Translations under genes and position numbers: made by a program
NCBI GenBank assembly: GCA_016290385.1
Contig: JAEETO010000015.1
Span: 1 to 33,126 of the forward strand
DNA from: Bacteroidales bacterium
Lineage (GTDB): Bacteria > Bacteroidota > Bacteroidia > Bacteroidales > UBA932
Length of the DNA stretch: 33,126 nucleotides
Direction of reading: 5' to 3'
The notes under the pieces: generated by a model
Databases searched by the model: none
Seen by the model: only the letters and a program-made list of their open reading frames with translations
Told to the model about the DNA's origin: nothing
Shown here: piece after piece, positions 31,597 to 33,126 of the stretch
Layout of the letters: every line of letters starts with the position of its first letter
Numbering within the stretch: the first letter of the stretch is position 1

Positions 31597-33126
31597 ATGA
31601 AACGATTGCTTTGGACGGTCGCTTTGCTGGCCACTGTTGTTTTCACTATGGATGCACAAAACCCATATTCCCGCCTCTGGTCGAAGGTACAGAAGGCGGA
31701 AAAGGAAGGCAAGCCCCAGACGGCTGCCAACTATCTCCGTGAGCTGGAGCAGAAGACCATCGCCGCCGGCGATGACCTGGAGCATCTGGCCGTTGCCGAA
31801 CGGCTCTACGACAACCTCTCCAAATACAACTGGAAAGAGGCCAACGCCTACTATCCCGTTTATTCCGGCCTCAGCCGCAAGGTGATGACCGACAGCCTTG
31901 ACAGCTATATCGTCAAGTACAAGGACCATCCCCGCATCATGATGCTGCTTTTCAGGCAGCTGCAGAACCATAAGCAAGCCGTCGACCGCAAGTACGTCCG
32001 CACTGGCGAAGACTATCTGGCCATCCGCCAGGAGGCCACCGACTTGCTCAGGCACAAGCGCGTGGGTACCTACAAAAGCCAGATTGAGTCGCTGATCTGG
32101 TCGATGGATTCCCGGTCGCTCAGCACGACATCGCATTCGACGATGGCCCCTGCCCGCGGCGTGGAATACTATATCGACGCCCGCAACGTCGACAAAGTCG
32201 AGGTGCGCGTCTACCGCATGAACGACGACGTGGTGTACCTGCCCCACATGGGCGATGCCTCGCTCCAGGCCCTCGAGCGCAACGCCACCCTGCTGGCCAG
32301 ATCCGAAGTAACGGGCTTCAAGAAAGAATATAACATCAGCGAACGGCAGGGAACCAGCGTGGATTTCCCCACGCCGGGTGTCTATGTCGTCCGTTTTGCG
32401 ACTGCCGACGGCGAAGAAGTCTGCTATGAAAGCGTCAACGTGAGCAACGTCGTGGGCGCCCTCCGCATCCGCGACGGCCAGCCTGAGGTCTATGCAGCCG
32501 ATTACACCACCGGCAAACCCATCCCACAGGGTCAGTTCTCGATCTTCAAGAATCTGTACGACAAAAACACATCCAGTATTCTGAAAATGAAGCCGTTCCT
32601 GACCGGCCGCTTTGCCGGGCAGGGTTTTTCGGCCATCGACGCCGGCAAGGTGACTTCCGACCGGAAGAACAACTACGTGCTTCGTATCGAGGAGGGGAGC
32701 GATATCTACGCTCCGCTGATCGGCGGCCTGCATGATGAAGAATGGTATCCCGGCAATGGCAGCAGCTATCGTAACGAAAAAGCGATCCTGTTTACCGACC
32801 GCAATCTCTACAAGCCCACGGATACCATCTACTTCAAGGTCATCTGCTACAAGGCTTCCGAGACGGAAGGCGAAGTACTTGCCAACAAGACCGTGGAGCT
32901 GACGCTCCATCACAGTTCCTCGCCCGACACCGTCGCCCAAGTCAAGCTCCTGACCAACGACATGGGCTCCGCCAGCGGCTTTTTCACCCTGCCGGAAGGC
33001 GCACGGAACGGACGCTATTATATCAAGGAAGGCTACAGCCGGCTCAAATCCATCCGCGTGGAGGAATACAAGCGGCCCAGTTTCAGCGTGACGCTGGAAC
33101 CCGTGGGCGAGGTGCTCTGCTTCGGC
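31597..33126 (+). CDS. Bacterial alpha-2-macroglobulin family protein, N-terminal part (3' end outside window)
   Basis: ATG 31597 opens a frame with no stop to the end of the window (510 codons visible). Signal peptide MKRLLWTVALLATVVFTMDA, then a helical N-terminal region (about 25-180) and beta domains. The segment FTDRNLYKPTDTIYFKVICY (about residue 400) is the MG2 hallmark 'TDR-YrPGd-v-fk' and is followed by VEEYKRPSFSVTLEPV, the start of the next MG domain. In Bacteroidota such proteins are large periplasmic or surface protease traps, some with a thioester; the thioester region would lie beyond the window. The opposite strand also shows a long open frame, which is an artefact of codon bias. 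Confidence 0.85.
   Translation, partial: MKRLLWTVALLATVVFTMDAQNPYSRLWSKVQKAEKEGKPQTAANYLRELEQKTIAAGDDLEHLAVAERLYDNLSKYNWKEANAYYPVYSGLSRKVMTDSLDSYIVKYKDHPRIMMLLFRQLQNHKQAVDRKYVRTGEDYLAIRQEATDLLRHKRVGTYKSQIESLIWSMDSRSLSTTSHSTMAPARGVEYYIDARNVDKVEVRVYRMNDDVVYLPHMGDASLQALERNATLLARSEVTGFKKEYNISERQGTSVDFPTPGVYVVRFATADGEEVCYESVNVSNVVGALRIRDGQPEVYAADYTTGKPIPQGQFSIFKNLYDKNTSSILKMKPFLTGRFAGQGFSAIDAGKVTSDRKNNYVLRIEEGSDIYAPLIGGLHDEEWYPGNGSSYRNEKAILFTDRNLYKPTDTIYFKVICYKASETEGEVLANKTVELTLHHSSSPDTVAQVKLLTNDMGSASGFFTLPEGARNGRYYIKEGYSRLKSIRVEEYKRPSFSVTLEPVGEVLCFG

Noticed and set aside
31573-32940. 455-codon open frame on the minus strand at the right end
   Set aside because: Opposite to the alpha-2-macroglobulin gene, which has a signal peptide and MG2 motif in the plus frame; the minus frame has no recognisable features.

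Overview
The window looks like chromosomal DNA of a fairly GC-rich member of the Bacteroidales (Bacteroidota). Evidence: the Rnf operon has the Bacteroidota order rseC-rnfB-C-D-G-E-A; several intergenic regions carry the TAnnTTTG -7 promoter box of this phylum; there are paired DUF3857/transglutaminase-like exported proteins, a TPR-membrane-coiled-coil regulator, an epimerase-type threonine dehydrogenase and a bacterial alpha-2-macroglobulin. No genus is claimed. Nearly all of the window is protein-coding; I see no rRNA, tRNA, CRISPR array or intact insertion sequence.

Layout. (1) 1-5.6 kb, plus strand: the 3' part of a TPR/transmembrane regulator, then two overlapping DUF3857/transglutaminase-fold exported proteins and a 49-codon reading frame. 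(2) 5.6-8.1 kb: a strikingly AT-rich accessory island with a small lipoprotein-like gene, a DUF1629/immunity-like gene, a short membrane-anchored gene, and between them two truncated tails of an RHS (YD-repeat) core that share a 41-bp near-identical stretch. It resembles a decayed polymorphic-toxin tip and orphan-immunity locus. At its right edge are an orphan lipoprotein signal peptide and a 117-bp element with perfect 16-bp terminal inverted repeats. (3) 19.2-8.1 kb, minus strand: one long tightly packed run, M23-M23-MerR-Nif3-Zn ribbon-dnaB-rseC-rnfBCDGEA-TPR, with a probable internal promoter before the Zn-ribbon gene. (4) 19.2-25.0 kb, plus strand: alaS, a translational fusion of an LptF/G-type permease with methionyl-tRNA formyltransferase, and thiamine pyrophosphokinase, whose 3' end overlaps convergent tdh by 45 bp. 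(5) 25.9-27.4 kb, plus: queG (apparently TTG start) and a small exported protein, ending in a strong bidirectional terminator. (6) 31.5-27.4 kb, minus: tgt-lptG-nucleoside permease-outer-membrane barrel. (7) 31.6 kb to the end, plus: the N-terminal part of an alpha-2-macroglobulin family protein that runs off the window.

How the parts fit: Rnf couples ferredoxin and NAD redox to an ion gradient. The two LptF/G-type permeases are probably the two transmembrane halves of the LPS exporter. Tgt and QueG act at an early and the last step of queuosine tRNA modification. AlaS and Fmt supply charged or formylated tRNA. The points most worth a second look are the permease-Fmt fusion, the RHS/immunity graveyard, the inverted-repeat element, the M23 pair in which one member has lost a catalytic histidine, and a Tgt without its zinc cysteines.
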